Virus record (IMG/VR): IMGVR_UViG_3300025011_000220 | Coordinates: 1-20,875 of that record | Source of the DNA: a virus | Length of the DNA stretch: 20,875 nucleotides | Direction: 5' to 3' (one strand) | Shown: positions 20,584 to 20,875 of the stretch, piece after piece | Position numbering within the stretch: position 1 is the first letter of the stretch | How the letters are laid out: each line of letters opens with the position of its first letter | Position numbers and translations under genes: made by a program | Notes under the pieces: generated by a model | Seen by the model: only the letters and a program-made list of their open reading frames with translations | What the model was told of the DNA's origin: nothing | Databases searched by the model: none

Positions 20584-20875
20584 CTAATCCTCTGTAATAT
20601 CTACTACCTCCCCTTGAATCTGTGCTCTCTCCATAATCTCTGCCATCAAGCGTAAATCCTCATCAGAGTAGGCAGAGACAGCCTGGATGAGCAGAGGGCC
20701 GCCGTTAGGGCCGGAATACTCCACAGATTGAGTATCCTTCCAGCCTTTGAAGTTGTTTGTCAGGCTGAATTTAGCACCATTGACACCATCTTTATCAAAC
20801 AGCCTGGCCTCGGCATAAGCCTCTACCCTAGCTTTTGCATGTGTAACAGCGTCAAAGAACTCTGCCTTATCCTGA
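20584..20875 (-). CDS. terS: Terminase small subunit, C-terminal part (gene runs off the window)
   Basis: An open minus-strand frame enters at the window edge and ends at TAG, giving the last 96 residues. The sequence includes a helix (AEFFDAVTHAKARVEAYAEA), then RLFDKDGVNGAKFSLTNNFKGWKD (about 30-53 of the visible part), SVEYSGPNGGPLLI and a helical end (DEDLRLMAEIMERAQIQGEVV). The A(K/I)F-L-NN-F-GWKD pattern followed by a Gly/Pro-containing strand is typical of the C-terminal part of small terminase subunits of Gram-positive phages, the end that contacts the large subunit. The N-terminal DNA-binding part lies outside the window. About 2.9 kb separate it from the large subunit gene. The call is by pattern, without a database search. 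Confidence 0.75.
   Translation of the reverse strand, partial: QDKAEFFDAVTHAKARVEAYAEARLFDKDGVNGAKFSLTNNFKGWKDTQSVEYSGPNGGPLLIQAVSAYSDEDLRLMAEIMERAQIQGEVVDITED

Noticed and set aside
20559-20597. 12-residue plus-strand frame with GAGGA upstream
   Set aside because: Too short, antisense to the end of the small terminase gene, and with no further support.
1-20875. CRISPR array, tRNA genes, insertion sequences
   Set aside because: No regularly spaced repeats, no cloverleaf with a T-arm GGTTCGA pattern, and no transposase-like frame were found.

Overview
The window reads as the packaging, head and tail module of a tailed phage or prophage of a Gram-positive host. Essentially every credible gene lies on the minus strand, so transcription runs from high to low coordinates. 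Strong AAGGAG(T/G)GA-type ribosome-binding sites, many TTG starts and moderate base composition suggest a Bacillota host, perhaps Clostridia-like. No integrase, tRNA, attachment site or host gene is visible, so prophage versus free virus cannot be decided here. There is a portal, scaffold, capsid and putative tail-nozzle series but no tape-measure, tail tube or sheath gene, which points to a short-tailed (podovirus) architecture.

Layout in transcription order. (1) 20875-20584: 3' end of a small terminase gene. (2) 20583-19952: about 630 bp with no convincing gene but several inverted repeats, a 13-bp tandem repeat and short motifs shared with the gap at 19768-19541. (3) 19951-17710: a block of small or accessory genes: a CxxCxGxG zinc-ribbon protein, a possible winged-helix protein, a T5orf172-type GIY-YIG protein, two Cys-rich mini-proteins and a 37-residue protein. 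(4) 17705-16113: large terminase. (5) 16112-15016: an extended -10 promoter, a structured leader and an HNH endonuclease. (6) 15003-9052: a 40-residue protein, a 713-residue portal, three mini-proteins (two very Lys-rich), scaffold, decoration-like protein, major capsid protein and a second beta-rich head protein. (7) 9004-5810: connector/tail genes, with an unusual overlapping gene pair at 8609-8838, then a 601-residue nozzle/stabilization candidate. (8) 5810-3721: fibre-like protein, small beta-rich protein, tandem lectin-like repeat protein, an 80-residue protein and an XkdX-like mini-protein. (9) 3621-1: long low-complexity proteins and a lytic transglycosylase, which fit the internal (ejected) virion proteins of podoviruses, then a gene cut by the window edge.

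The terminase pair packages DNA through the portal into a shell of capsid protein built on the scaffold. The connector, nozzle and fibre proteins complete the tail, and the lytic transglycosylase probably opens the peptidoglycan during ejection. Genes are tightly coupled by TAATG overlaps and by ribosome-binding sites inside upstream genes. Hairpins with T-rich tails recur between head genes and may set graded expression levels. The two features least like an ordinary head module are the roughly 2.9-kb interruption between the terminase subunits and the 230-nt overlap of two same-strand reading frames in the connector region.
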